Shown piece by piece: positions 1 to 12,608 of a DNA stretch of 64,000 nt. The translations under genes and the position numbers were made by a program. Numbering within the stretch: position 1 is the first letter of the stretch; the number at the start of each line of letters is the position of its first letter. Source of the DNA: Ceratothoa steindachneri (lineage: Eukaryota > Arthropoda > Malacostraca > Isopoda > Cymothoidae). The notes beneath the pieces are model-generated. The model was given only the letters and a program-made list of their open reading frames with translations. It was not told where the DNA came from and ran no database searches. Location of the stretch: the NCBI GenBank assembly GCA_963969495.1, contig OZ018318.1, forward strand, positions 175,324,294-175,388,293, given 5' to 3'.

Positions 1-298
1 CCAATAATGATCACATCACCTATAACATCTGGCGTAGCATTCCACACATTGTTAAAATATTCTGCTGCTACAGATGTATAACTATCATTTCAGCTATATT
101 CCTCCACAGAATAGTAGCATCCACTATTAAACAAAAGACACGGATAGTAATTACAAAACCTCTTCCATCTGCCCCTCTCAAACAATTAACCTTTATTCCA
201 TTTATTTTCACACCGTTTTCCCCAAATTAAAAAAAGGCCAACTTTTTACTCCAAACCAATCTCTACCAGCTTCAGCAGCCAAACTTTCCTACTCATAA

Positions 299-870
299 CA
301 AGATGGAAAGTCTCTTTATTGACCTGAGACGTTTTGTGATAAAATGATAATTGGTTATTGCAGTGATGGTTTTCTATAGTTCAAATCACTTACATGTGGA
401 TTTTAATGGATAAATGAGCTTTCAGCTACTAAATGGCGCCACCTGGTGCCAAATTCGATGCGAGATTTGCAATCTCCAGGGTGAATAACCATATGTCTCG
501 GCTTTAATTAGGTACAATTGAACTTTATTCTTTTTGAAAAAAGTGCCGCCTTGACGTGGCGCTTCGCCGCAGGTAACAATCAGGAAAGTCCCTCCAATAA
601 CTTGTGGCGTTTTGTGATAATATGATGGTTCCAAGGGTTCAAAACAATATAAGTACCTTTCAATGACTAAATGAGGCTTCTCCTAATAGACGGTGGCACC
701 CAGTGCCAAATGCGATGGCAGATTTTAAATCTTCAGGGTGAATAACCATATATCCCATGGTCATATTGGTCATTTGATTGCTCTAAATGGGGGAAATTCA
801 ACTTTACTCCTTTTTGAAAATTGCAACGACGTCTAGACCTGGCTCTTCGCGGCTGGTAAAAATATGCAAC
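299..870. repeat. Two tandem copies of a ~290-bp dispersed repeat
   Basis: Copy A runs from about 299 to 590 and copy B from about 585 to 870. Both contain the same ordered landmarks: GTTTTGTGATAA near the start, TAAATGAG, a GGCACC/GCGCC-type block followed by TGCCAAATTCGATG-like sequence, CAGGGTGAATAACCATAT, then CAACTTTA/GAACTTTA followed by TTTTTGAAAA and a CTTCGC block. A third, inverted copy lies at about 30395-30640. I find no open reading frame and no clear terminal repeats, so class is unknown; a non-autonomous element or SINE-like repeat is possible. Confidence 0.7.
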
Positions 871-899
871 TTTCATCCATGACCATCCAGATTACACTT

Positions 900-2127
900 A
901 AAACCTCCTTTCCTTCATTAGTGATGCCTCTTTCGGTACTTCACTCGTAGTAAAGGCGCCACACATCAACACTGATATTAAAAACTATGGCTTTACTAAA
1001 GTAGATATCTCTACTAATCATTTTTTGAAAATTGGAGATTAAATTATGTCTAAAATCTAACCTTACATAATGCCACACATCAGACACATTAATTTTTATA
1101 ACTTCCAGAACGGTGCCAATCGATACAATCCTACGCTTTGTTAATATTTATGAATTCAGCCTCCACCTTTCATGTTTATTGGGTACCTGGTGACACGCCT
1201 TCACTGGACTTGTTTTTTGGTATATCTCATAAAGAAGTTTAACTTTATAGGGATATTAATAATCTAATCTTTTCAACAGTAAATTTTATCAGGGAAAAAT
1301 TTTCACCCATAAAAGAAGGCATCAAATAGATTCAGACATAATTTCCATGTGATACCTAATAACACTTCTTTCTTAATCAAAAGCGGTTACCTGGGGAGAT
1401 AGCGACAACTGTTAATCTTAAAAAAGCCATCAAATATAAATTTTCCTTTGATAATGGTACATATCACTTTTGCCCCAACTGCTCGCTCACCGTGACAGCA
1501 AAACTTTAATGTCTCTTTCAGCGCCATCTCACCCCCAAACTCAGGAATTCTCCTAACAGCCCCTTAACTCGACTTCTGTCTGAATTTCCTTTGTCCTATT
1601 TCTAACAATTGCTTTTTAATTATGTCAAAGAAGAACGATTTCACACTTTAGATAAGACAAGAAGGGAGATGAACTTTTACCTAGTCTTTAGCAACTCTTC
1701 TCTGTTTGATATTTCCTCCAAAGGTCAGATAGCATTATTACTGATAAATGCTCGTATGAATTCTTTGGCCTGGTGCAGCTCCACTTGTAACTAACATTAC
1801 TAATTAGGTGCGCAGGACATCCATTTTGAGGCCGCGCCTTTCCATGTCAGCAACCCATCTAACTTCTAAACGGATCAAAATATTTATTATTTGATCACTT
1901 TCGATTTCTTTGTTCAACTATCTTCAAAAGTTATTGAAGTAGGGGCTGAATATGATTTTTAACATTTTAACATTTTAAGATTCTTAACATTTTTACGGGT
2001 TGCCTTGTAAAAATATTCTGTAGCCTGAAGTGTTTTGTAATTAACCTCTTAAACTAAATGTTTAAGCAATAATGCGAAACCTTAAGGCTGTATTTAGCGT
2101 TCTACGTAACTTGATTATAAGTTATTC
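900..2127. other. AT-rich stretch without recognised gene
   Basis: Short frames only, the longest about 60 codons near 1609-1794 with low-complexity content. I see no domain motif, transposon end or RNA gene here. Confidence 0.5.
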
Positions 2128-2615
2128 TGCAGGGGTGCGAAAATGTATCAGAGAAAAATTCCCTCCAACGGGATAATATATATAGCCGACAAAATTACCA
2201 ACTTCAAAACGGACTAAGACTTTGCGTGAAGGCTAGAGTGTTGGCGTTTAAATCCAATGGCACCGCGTTGAAAACTCTGTCCCAAAAAACCTTTTATGAA
2301 GAAAACGGAAAGAAAACGGCTTGAAGGACTAACTTATCAAGAAGAATGAAGGAATCACCAACTCAAGATAAATGGAAGAAATATGAAAAAGCATCAAGTA
2401 AGAAAAACAAAGATTAAGGACCAACCCAGCCAACAAGAATAACAAAGTGAAGCTAAATGGAAGAAAAATGTTTGAAACGGCAACTTGAAAAAAAAAGGAA
2501 TTTCAGTCAAGAAAGAAGTAAATAGATTCGATAAAGAGAAAAAAATAAAGAAACCCAAGAATAATTTTGATAAATAAATAAAGTTATAATAAAGAGGCCT
2601 TCCCCCCCCCCCCGC
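2128..2615. repeat. Direct repeat, copy 1 (~490 bp)
   Basis: Begins GGGTGCGAAAATGTATCAGA and ends at TAATAAAGAGGCC followed by a run of C. Copy 2 at 2922-3418 has the same order of blocks, including AAAATTACCAACT, GGCTTGAAGGACTA, CTCAAGATAAATGGAAGAAA and TTTCAGTCAAGAAAGAAG. The repeat is purine-rich on this strand. The AAATGGAAGAAA motif recurs inside each copy, so there is also an internal sub-repeat. The pair could be long terminal repeats of a deleted element or a tandem duplication; I see no tRNA primer site to settle it. Confidence 0.75.
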
Positions 2616-2751
2616 ATAACTGGTAACCCTCAAAGGCAGAACAATCTTCTGATCTTCGTTACGACTGCACCTACCCTTCTACTAGAGATTTAAGAAAAAG
2701 TGCTGCTGCGAACTTCAGATACCCGGCTAAGGAAAAGCCATTACTCATTAA

Positions 2752-2880
2752 TTAGAGACAAGTCTTCGTTCGCTCTCCTCAATCCCACTGAATTAGCTTC
2801 ATTCATCCTGAAGACTTGGAGGTCGTAGGATGAAGAGCTACTAATCCTTGATTAAGAAATCCAAGACTAGTCTCTCTCCA
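2752..2880. repeat. Imperfect fold-back between the two direct repeats
   Basis: AGAGACAAGTCTT at about 2752 is nearly the reverse complement of AAGACTAGTCTCT at about 2866. Inside it, GAATTAGCTTCATTCATCCT pairs imperfectly with AGGATGAAGAGCTACTAATC. The whole spacer could fold into one interrupted hairpin. No function is evident. Confidence 0.5.
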
Positions 2881-2921
2881 ATCCTCAAATTCGCTGCGCT
2901 TTATAGGAAGGGACCTGTCTA

Positions 2922-3418
2922 GGGGTGCAAAAATGTATCAGAGGAAAATTGTTTCCAACTCGATAATATAAATAGCTGACAAAATTACCAACTCAAAAAC
3001 GGACTAAGCCTTGGCGTGAAGGTTAGAGTGTTGGTGTTTAATTCCAACGCTACCACGTTTGAAACTCAGTCCAAAAATACCTTTTATGAAGAAGACCCAA
3101 GAAATAAAATGGAAAGAAAACGGCTTGAAGGACTACCTTCATCAAGAAGCACGAAGGAATCATCAACTCAAGATAAATGGAAGAAATAGAAAAAAGCATC
3201 AAGAAAGAGAAAACGAAGATTAAGAACCAACTCAGCCACCAAGAAAGCCCAAGTTGATATAAATGGAAGACAAATGTTTGAAGGGACAACTTGAAGAAAA
3301 AAGAAATTTCAGTCAAGAAAGAAGTAAATAGATTCGATCAAAGAGAAAATCAAAGAAAAAGCAAGGTCATCAAGAATAATTCAATAAGAGTTATAATAAA
3401 GAGGCCCCCTCTCCCCCC
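2922..3418. repeat. Direct repeat, copy 2 (~490 bp)
   Basis: Second copy of the 2128-2615 repeat in the same orientation, separated from it by about 305 bp. It starts GGGTGCAAAAATGTATCAGA and ends in a TAATAAAGAGGCC block with a C-rich tail. The differences are scattered substitutions and small indels, which suggests the duplication is not recent. Confidence 0.75.
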
Positions 3419-4954
3419 ATAAGTCAAAAGAAAAGGAACAAAGATGTTGCATTTGACAAAATAAAGTTTTCATTTACAAATCATCACCAGACTCGAAAAA
3501 TTATGACGGTCGATGAATATGCCATGATACTGAATCATACGTGCTTTAAAGAAGATTTTTTATCACGGGAGTATTTACTAAAAGCCACCATATTGACATT
3601 ATAATTTTGATTAGTGAATCAACAATGTAATTTTCATAAACGTGTACAAATCTCTTCATCATTCCGATATAATTGATTCATTTTAGAAGTGAATATTTAG
3701 GGAACGCCTCTATAGCTATATCTTTTTCATCTGTGATTTAGCACCATAGCAATTATTATCTTTTCGGGAAAATGACTTTGAACTGCTGATGGAGCCTTCG
3801 AGGCAAATATTGTTTGCAGTAGTAGTTACTCGTCGGTGAATCATAGTATTATCATCTTGAATTCATGAAAGAAGTAAAGCTCGCATTGTTAGACTGTGCT
3901 AGTTGTAAACGATTGAATGAGTATGAGTAAAAAGGACTTCTGTTTCCCCGCCAAATTTAGGAGCACTATTGAGGGTTTCTTGAAGGTCGTCCCTAATTAT
4001 GAGGGAAACTTGAAGGTAATCGTGAGGACAACCCAAGAGCCTTGGAAGGGGAGTTGGTTACCATTAAAGGTGATAGATTATCGAGTTATCGTTTAATCTT
4101 TTGGCAAGGAATCCGTTTGATACAGACCCCGGTTGGTTTGCGTTGCCGTTGCCTTTTTCTTATGAGAGTGATTTTTTTATTGTTATGGGGTGCCTTAAGC
4201 CGAGAGGCAGTCTTATTATAGCAATGGGGTCCAATAGACCGAAGGATGGGGATAGACCACATCAGGGTACAACGCTGGTATTTCGAGAGTTATGTAATCA
4301 CGACGAATTGCCGTTAACGAGGAGAATGCGCAAAGGTTGTTTTCACGAATAATAAGACCTTGAAGCAGAAAGTTCGAGGATATTGAAGTGACCAAAGCAA
4401 AAATAAAATTCTTATTGAACTAGATTGTATTGCACTTTATAAATATCTTTAGTTAAGTCTAAAGTTCTAGGTTCTGACAGAAATTAAGTTCAAGTTCAAG
4501 AGCAGGTAAAATTCTGAAGGAGGCTGAACGAGTAGAGCCTTTAAGAGTTACACCTTAATGTCTGACTTATGTACACGACTATATTCAAAGATGAATTACG
4601 CGAATCCGAGAGATCCGACTGAACGATATATTACGCGATATATTGCTATATAAAACAGTGATCTTAATCCCTTCAATTTAGGCAACGCCATATAAGTTCC
4701 TCGTCCAACTAAGCCACACCTCCCTCTTATGTACCTGCCTGTTGATTTGTCGGTATTAGCATAACTCAACTTTTGATTGGCTACTGACAAACATATTGAT
4801 AAGGATGGAACGCCGACTATCGGGTAAAGTTCTCTGTGGGCGGTGGCATGTCGCCATGTAGACAGCTTCCTGACCTGGCTTCTATTTGTTTAACTGTGAT
4901 AGCTATCCGGTTTATTCTGGAATCTGCATTGATTATATGCTTTGCCTAAGATTG
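3419..4954. other. Region with unrecognised short frames
   Basis: A plus-strand frame at 4101-4352 (83 codons) has normal amino-acid complexity and another short frame lies before it at about 3948-4096, but neither matches a family I know. A minus-strand frame at 4596-4790 lies upstream of the inverted Penelope fragment in that fragment's own orientation only by position; I cannot assign it. Confidence 0.3.
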
Positions 4955-5100
4955 CCTCGACCAACTCTAACAGAGGCAGGAATCAACCTAGTTTCGAAAA
5001 ATTCCATGTATAAATTTGACAATAAGGGAGATAAGTGATTACCCATAGCCATACCAAACACTTGTTCATAGAATTTGCCGTTGAAACTAAATTTATATTT
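4955..5100 (-). pseudogene. Inverted fragment of Penelope-like reverse transcriptase
   Basis: Read on the minus strand this segment encodes the conserved FGMAMGNHLSPLLSNLYMEF block of Penelope-like reverse transcriptases, preceded by GKFYEQ. Positions 4982-5066 are the inverted counterpart of 5215-5299. This copy has FYEQ upstream of the motif, which the plus-strand copy has lost, and it ends soon after the block. The arrangement fits the inverted partial copies that Penelope elements often leave at insertion sites. It is a fragment with no coding capacity of its own. Confidence 0.75.
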
Positions 5101-5103
5101 TAT

Positions 5104-5170
5104 AATACATAAACAAATTTACATTTTTTAATACATAAACAAATTTACATTTTTTAATACATAAGCAAAT
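5104..5170. repeat. 26-bp tandem repeat, ~2.6 units
   Basis: Units start AATACATAAACAAATTTACA and end in a T run. The array sits in the loop between the two inverted Penelope arms. Confidence 0.75.
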
Positions 5171-5214
5171 AAGCCTCTATTCTAAATGCTTATAACCTCC
5201 CTTTACCAACCATT

Positions 5215-5780
5215 AACAAGTGTTTGGTATGGCTATGGGTAATCCCTCATCTCCCTTATTGTCAAATTTATATATGGAATTTTTCAAAACTAGGTTGATC
5301 CCCCTCCTTGTTCTACTCAAATTATTTGGTTCTGGTATGTTGATGACATCCTGATAATTTTAAACAACAGTTTTGAAATCGATAGTTTTCTTTTAATTAT
5401 CAACTCATTGGTTCTGTCAATTAAATTCACCGTAGAAAAGGAAGTAAATAAGAGCCTTCCATTTTTGGATGTACTAATAATTAGAGAACCACATAGATTT
5501 AAATTTACTGTTTATAGGAAACCGACAAATATTTGATCTTATGTCCATTTTTATTCAAGTCATGCCAAAAATATAAAATCTGCTGTTTTTTCCTCTATGT
5601 ATCTTAGGGCTCTTCTAATATGTAGTTCCGACTATATAGATAAAGAATACACAAAATTTGAAGATTTTGGTACTAATTTATGCTACTCAAATTACTTTCT
5701 AGAGAAATGTATGAATATAGCCAAAAAAACATTTTATATTTGTAAATTAGAGACAATAGAACCTCGTAAAATCTATTAAT
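5215..5780 (+). pseudogene. Penelope-like element reverse transcriptase, C-terminal half
   Basis: Encodes the FGMAMGNP-SPLLSNLYMEF block at 5223-5290. After a frameshift it encodes the catalytic WYVDDIL box (YVDD at 5336-5347), then SLPFLDV, VYRKPTN and a downstream segment with YIDKEYTKFEDF typical of the thumb region. The frame changes between about 5300 and 5327, and an in-frame TGA follows VYRKPTN near 5533. The last part is open from 5597 to 5779. Both aspartates of the catalytic box remain. The N-terminal half of the reverse transcriptase is absent, so this is a 5'-truncated, dead copy. It continues into the GIY-YIG domain just downstream. Confidence 0.85.
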
Positions 5781-5789
5781 TAGACTCTA

Positions 5790-6190
5790 TCAGGATAATT
5801 TTATGTCTGTAGTGCCCATTCTAAAGCAACCTGATATCAAGGTAGCCTTTAAATACAATCATACATTAAGAAATCTCTTAATAAAGCATAGCCCCAATAA
5901 TGATAATAATGTAATTTACCGAATTCCATGTTTAGATTGTAATTTATTCTACGTAGGCCAAACTTCCAAAAATGTTTCCATAAGGACCCAACAACACAAA
6001 ATGCAGTAACTAAGGGTTATCTGAATACTGCCATAGCTGTCCACAAGATGGGAAACGGAAATAACTGGTCAAAAACTGATACTACAATCCATAGCAATGA
6101 TTTTATAAAGAGAAATATCCTGGAATAATTTTTAATCTCACACACACAGGAGAGTATTCTCAACATTAGCCCAGGGCTGTTTTAGCTAGA
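5790..6190 (+). pseudogene. Penelope-like element GIY-YIG endonuclease domain
   Basis: The frame at 5803-6009 contains VIYRIPCLDCNLFYVGQTS followed by an IRTQQH segment, which is the GIY-YIG nuclease fold typical of Penelope-like elements. The VIY and YVG pieces correspond to GIY and YIG, and the following arginine is the expected catalytic one. After a frameshift near 6005 the rest of the domain reads on, with VHKMG and FIKRNILE-like blocks, to about 6190. The frame differs from that of the reverse transcriptase, so a second frameshift lies at 5780-5803. Together with the preceding feature this defines a Penelope-like element 3' half. Confidence 0.85.
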
Positions 6191-6418
6191 TCCCATTTTA
6201 TCACTTTTTCTAAAATCAGACTTATCTGATAGTATTAAAATGTTGACCTCATAGGGATACGTGCTTTGTATAAAAAACTGGGTGTCTTATTTTTCTTACC
6301 ATTGAGTTTTAAAATGTCGAATAGACGAAAGTACTAACTCCAATCTGCTTTTTATTAAGTTTCCTTCCGTGGTACATATTCCTATTTATAGTTATCACGT
6401 GCTAACTTCGGTGGTATT

Positions 6419-6462
<44 letters not shown>

Positions 6463-7873
6463 AGTCCAGCCATTCTACGCCACCACACTCTTTCTTTATT
6501 TATAGCAAAACTGAACCTTAGAAATCAGTATACATAGATATACTGGTACATTGTTGCCATCAAACCTGACGTAATTTTTTTCAATTATGATATAAAGTTA
6601 AGAAAACATGAATAACTAGATATATATGGACTTTCTCAATTTGAATACAAAAGAGCTGGATAAAATCACATAATCACCTGCAAATTCCTAAAAATATTCT
6701 TTTACAACTTTCGTAGATATAAGAAATTATATATGGTAGAGGAAATCAAGCAGGTTCACTTTCAGCCTGAATATTGTTTGTTTAAGTATTGATATATAAA
6801 AGTAAAATAAGCGAGGTGGAAAATATCTTGGTTAAAAGAGATGAAATTATCATTATTTCTTCCTCTTAATACTGCGACAGTAACTGGCAATTTTAAATGG
6901 GCTATCGTCGTCGTTTTCAAAGTTCAAAATTTACTCAAATTTCTACTTCAAACCAGGCGTAAATGAGATCATAATTATAAAATTTAAACCCATGAATAGG
7001 TTGATTGCTCTCATGAACATTTACTAGATTATTAGATGGAATCAAATTATGTTGTGATTGCTGTTACAAAGTGTTTTCTTATATGTAAAATTTCTGTTAA
7101 ATTCGTTATTATTAAAGAATCATTGTCGTATATTTTGTTCAATTGTTAGTTTTATTTATTATTTGATGAAGAATATCATCGTTTATAAATTCTGCTCTTA
7201 ATATTAAGCATTAAAGTAGAGTGAAAAACCTCCTCAAAGGATTTTTATATATAATAATTTTTAAAGGATTCTCAACGCCATTAAAAATTTATAATAATGT
7301 GATTTTCAACCAAAAATTGATTTCGTCGATTATATCTCAAATAATAATTCAAATTTTGAAATAATAACTCCAAACAAATAATAATTGTATGTTAAAGAAC
7401 AATTAAACAAAATTTAAAAGTAAACGATTGATATTTAGAGGTTTCTCAATGACATATTTTATCGACGTACGCGAATATTATGTTTCAGTAGCACGGATGA
7501 TATCGTTGAGAGTGGATGTATGTGTTTGTGTGTGGCTCTGTCTAGTGTTTATTGTTTTGATCACATTCTTATATTTGTATTTAAGAACAGTTATTTATAG
7601 TATACAATAAATATTTATACACGGTTTATTATATTTCAAAGCTAAATAATATGTAAGGAAAAAAGTGAACAATATTTAATTATGACATTTAAACCTAACA
7701 TGCCTCATGAAATTGAAAGCCCTTTGTTTAATGCACGCTGCTTCATTCGTGAACGAGTGTTGAAAACTTATAAAGATATAATAAAATATGTTTTGTTTGA
7801 GGGATAAAAGGAAAAGAACTTTAATAGAAAAGACCCGCCAATCAAACAAGTTATGATATTAGTATGATGTAAG
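6191..7873. other. AT-rich non-coding stretch
   Basis: Contains a (TA)n tract at 6421-6460. Otherwise only short AT-rich frames are present and no element ends or motifs can be recognised. Confidence 0.5.
6421..6460. repeat. (TA)n microsatellite
   Basis: Twenty uninterrupted AT dinucleotides. Confidence 0.97.
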
Positions 7874-8281
7874 ATGAAAGAAATCATGAGAAGAATTATG
7901 AAAGCACGAAAAGAATATAAAAGGAAAGCAATACGCACTTCCAAGATCCCAGATATAAATTTTAAAGCTGACGTCTACATCCAGCTAATTAATTGGCAGC
8001 AGACCGTTGTGACCGAACATCCACTGACGAGGACGCTCTTTGATTATAAACCTAAAGAATGTATCCGTTAACAACCTAAATTGGATATTTCGAAGTTTCC
8101 TTGTCACACACATAGGGTTGAGATATTCATCAAACTGATCACAGAAGCGTCACTAGCAGTTTGTGGAGAAGACAAAAAGGACGGCTATATAAGGAGTAGA
8201 AGTGAGTCTGAGCGAAAAATACCCTCATTTAATACAAATATGTACTTCGTAATGAAAGGTAATAACACTAAAAAATTCTAG
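7874..8281 (+). pseudogene. Fragment of an unnamed repeat-associated protein (FPCHT family)
   Basis: A single frame from 7874 to 8281 is broken only by TAA at 8069-8071. It encodes YIQLINWQ, a VTEHPLTR segment, then KFPCHTHRVE, LITEASLAVCG, KDGYIRSRSESE and IPSFNTN. From memory, arthropod and hydrozoan genomes contain many copies of an unnamed protein with the consensus order FPCHTQ, VTEA, AVCG, RDGFIR and PSF. It is probably transposon-derived, but I know of no assigned activity. A possible acceptor (TTTCTTCTATTTCAG) lies at 8332-8346, followed by SDDDENLQVA and a stop, which may be a terminal exon of the same copy. A separate C-terminal fragment of the same family is at 30830-31194. Confidence 0.65.
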
Positions 8282-8389
8282 CTGCATTGAATAATAGTGA
8301 AAATTTAAATATTTGAGTGTTATTTGTTCAATTTCTTCTATTTCAGAGTGATGATGATGAAAATCTACAGGTTGCATAGAAACAAATGG

Positions 8390-11300
8390 AAGAAAGGAAG
8401 GGAAACTTTTCGAGGGGTTAATAGATTATTTTTTATTCGATAAAGTGAAAGTAGAAGTAGTAAATTCAAAGTTTTAGGGAAATATATTTTTTAAAGGTTT
8501 CATGGAAATAATATACCCCGTATAGGACATAAATATTCATGTAATAACTTGAAGTTTAAAAATAAATATATAGAATTTTCCGACATTTGGGTTTTTTTTC
8601 AAAAGTTCAATTTCGTGGAGGAACCGGAAAATATTAATTTGGAAGTCTGAAATTTTACTTTACTTTCTTAATAAAAGCGTTAAAAATATCTTATATTTTG
8701 ATTTGGGTTGTAGTCTGTAGAACAAGTAAAATATAATGCCTATTTTTCCAGTTTATAGCTAAAAACTCCGGATTAAATATCTATATTAATATCTTTTATT
8801 AGCAAAACTAATTCTTTCGATATGTATAGAATAACTCATTGGCATTTTCACTAAAATCTCCAAAATAACTTTTATAGCAGAATAAGGTGATTTCTGGAAT
8901 AAGCTTACTATTTGAATACTAAATCCATGTACCTTTAATTACCATTATAATACCATCACTGGACGCAACTTTAATCTTTAAATCATTAACTTATTACTTA
9001 AACAGGGCGCGATTATATAAAAACGTCACAAAGTTAAAAACATATCTAAGGTGAGGAAGATTTCTTTGAATCTCCTTGTTACATTAGCTTATTTCTTATC
9101 AAATTAATTAAACCTGGAATATTTGAAAAAATGTTTCTAGAGGCAATGTAGCTCAAAATATAAAGCCTCTATGTGTATCATCCCAAAGACTTCTGAAGGA
9201 CTTACATGAGACTTTTAAACATTTGCCTGAAGTCACAATCCATAAAATGACCCCGGTATTTCTATGTTAATGATATTAGCTGTATACATTACTCGATTAG
9301 CTTCTTTGCTTAGAATTTTCTAAATGATATTGGATTCATTCGGAGTAATGAATGAATCAAATGTAGAAGATATACATATCTAAAATTCTCGATTCTGAAT
9401 AACCGGTGATACCAAGATTTTGATAAATATTTTTTTATTAAATTTCTGTCTATTGATTTACTTAAATTTTCTCCATAGCATAATCTATTCCCTTTTTCAA
9501 TGGAAAATATTTTTTCTGGAAGTTTTTTTTTCACTTTCACCATGTTCCACTTTGAAAGTATATAATCACTTACTTTACTTGCACTATTCTGTTCATAAAA
9601 GATCATTACAGAATTTTATAAGAATTTTTTAATTATGAAAAATTGTGTCATTCTTCACTCCCCCCCCCAAAATAACCATAGTTAATTTGACACAAGTTAA
9701 TCATTCGTGATTTATGGCCTTAAGAATTTACTTTAGTAAAGCTTGTACCCAATGAGCATAATATTCTATGAAGCTTTAGATATAAAAGATAAAATAATAA
9801 ACTGACATACAGACCTATCTATGTTTGAAGAAGATTTCGGAAGAAAGATTTACCGAAACTTCTCTCTGCAAAATTAACAACATTTAAACAAATATGTATA
9901 GGAATATATTATAAAGACAATTTTTAAAGAAATCCGCTAAAAAGAAAAGGAATTAGTAAGAGTACTATAATGATAAAGCTTTCATGATACCACTGACTAG
10001 CTAGAAATAGTTGAAGCAAAACTGACGTATGGCTTATTTTCAGACCCCCAAATATTAGATGTTCCCTTTTATGTGGCATATAAAAACGGAAGATTTCACC
10101 CAAACTTGGCTCAAATATTAACCTTATAAAGGTAGGAAAACAAGGGGTATGAAGCTCGAACCTAGTGAAATACGAGAAATATCATAAGGACAAAAGTGCT
10201 TTGGGTCCCCAAAACTCAAAACATAACGAGAGGGTTGATTTTTTTAGAATCTTCCAAACTGTCATGAACTTTTCGGAACAATTAATATACCAAAAAATGT
10301 GAAGAATACACAGCATTCAGAAAATAATAAGGCATAGGATCGATAGTGACCAATTTTTTAAATACCTCTCGCCTAATCTTTTAGATTTCAAGGCAATCGT
10401 AGGTAGGTGTGATTTGTTGGAAACGAATAGTTTAGATTTAATATGGCGGACTTTGAAAAGTAAATAGTTTGTGATGATTAAAGATAGGAAACTATCAAAA
10501 GGCAGTGGCAAAGGAGAGGATAACGTTTAATAAATTATAACACTTTTAGGAAGCATTTTAAAATCTCATTAAATAAAATCATAAATTTAAAGCAAAACTT
10601 CAAAGTTTGACTTATTTTAGGAGTTCTTACCCATAACTCTGGACCTAAATTGAATTTAGCTATTTGCCTTCTTTTTTCAAATGAATCTTATATAATTATG
10701 CGCTGAATATCCCCTCACCTCCTTTCCTTTTAAAGTCAGTCCAACCATCATTTATTTCTCCAGTGAGAGATATATGCTCTTAACCCCCATTTCGCTCCCA
10801 CATTCAAGTAGTGTTAACTCTCCCTAAATAGGTCTCAGGCTGATATATTTATTTCTTTGAGACATGTCGGACAAGGTTGTTCACACAAGGCCTTAAAAAC
10901 ATTTTGTCCATTTACCAGTTTTAATTATATTATCCATTTTAAAAAACCACTTTATTTAGTCAAATTATGATGTCACTTTTTTCCGTTACTTTCCCAACAC
11001 TAAGTGCGGAGGTGGATGATTGATAGGAAAATAGCTTTTGATTAACTGGTTTTCGAGGTTAGTGAAAAAGAGGTAAATTATGAGAAAACAATGAATTCAA
11101 AGGATTTAGGAAGTCTCTATTGCAACGTTCAGTCGTTTCAAATAACCTTTCTGTACCTCTAGTCCCGCCTGTTTTTCTATTGCATCGCTTGCTTTCTTTT
11201 CTTCTGCATCCGAAAGTCTAGCAGTTTAACTAAAAAAATGAGGTGCTTGCCGTAAGTTATTATTGCAATACTTATTAAATAACTATTTCTGCCGGGATAA

Positions 11301-12600
11301 CTAAACTTATTGCTGCTTCTCAAAACTGGAAGATTGCGTCTCGGGGAAAGGTCCTAGTTGATTGGCCTTTAGAAAAACATATGAATCGCATTGCTATTCA
11401 TTTCTAAGTTTTTTATTATTTTTTTCCTTTCTCCAAATTGTTAAACCTTATTTTTCATCAAGAGAAATTGTTACAACTTTCGATAAAGCGTTTCCTACTT
11501 CCTCATTCAACTCGATTAAAATTTACATTTAACGGCCTCTCTACTCTCATTAGAAATCAAGACGATGATTTTTCTATTTCAACAGGGTTAATGCTCAGGG
11601 CAAAAGCATTAATAGTAACTAATTTTAATTAAAGGCTAAACAACTTTAGTGGTATTTACAGATTTTATGGTGGCGCTTTATGCGATTTAAATGTTATCAA
11701 AGATGTCTTTTCGCTTTGCTTGTGAGATCGCAAACAAAGCTTTATTGTGTTGCAGAAAAATCACAGAACAGTTGGCTAAAATGACCTTGTTGATTTTTTT
11801 AAAGCTTTTGTATCACCTAACCAAAATTGGAAGAAAATATGCTATAAGTAAAGAGTTTAAATGTTTCTAGATGAATAGGTAAAGATTTATCAAATTAGTG
11901 TGACAGATAGATTGTAACAAATATAATTGAGGATACAGAGAAAACATTTGTAAAGTTGGCAATAATAGTTATTGGTCTACAGTGTTGGACGTTAGAGGGT
12001 CTTTGAACAAGAGTCCGTGAGATATCTTGTACGTATAGGTCTTTAATTATAATTGCGCCCGTCATAATGTGCCTGGTGAAGAAATATTTTGTCAATTTTA
12101 ACGATTGGTAGCGGCACTTTTCTTGTTAATTGACTTTATTTTTTGTCTGAAATAGGTATTTTGGGGACACCTTTTTGTAGAGGTAGTTTAATATGAGTGA
12201 TAACGTATTAATTGCGACGCCAACGTAGATTAAAGGAATAGAGAATTTTACATTTCCAATGTGGACTTAGAGTTGTTTTTCTAATCCATGTCTTTCATAC
12301 AATGTGAAAAATGCGGGGTAATATAAAGGTAAATTAGAAAAGAATAGAGAAATCTATGAAAGAGAGTGGATTTATGTCCATGGTTTACCCGTGTTCTACG
12401 ATTTACCCTTTAAGAAAGGTTAAATGTTTCTATAAAGAGCCTTTTCCGGTTCATCCTGAAATCAAGTTTCTAGATTTACTTTTGTCATTAGTTAATTACA
12501 ATGGAAATTCTTCTTTTGAAAGACACAAAAATACAATCAAGAAAACGTACATAATCGAAATGTAATGTATATGAGATTAATAATTTTGAAAATTGTTTAA
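8390..12600. other. AT-rich stretch without recognised features
   Basis: Several frames of 60-98 codons exist (for example 9310-9606 minus and 11438-11632 plus), but they are lysine-, isoleucine- and asparagine-rich with no motif. A short C run occurs at 9660-9668. I see no gene, RNA or transposon ends that I can defend. Confidence 0.5.
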
Positions 12601-12608
12601 AACAACAT

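Noticed and set aside
6421..6460. CRISPR-like or regulatory array
   Set aside because: A simple (TA)n microsatellite; no spaced repeats anywhere in the window resemble CRISPR arrays, and the genome is eukaryotic.
9310..9606. 98-codon minus frame as a gene
   Set aside because: Lysine-, leucine- and isoleucine-rich product of an AT-rich segment, with an overlapping opposite frame of similar length and no motif.
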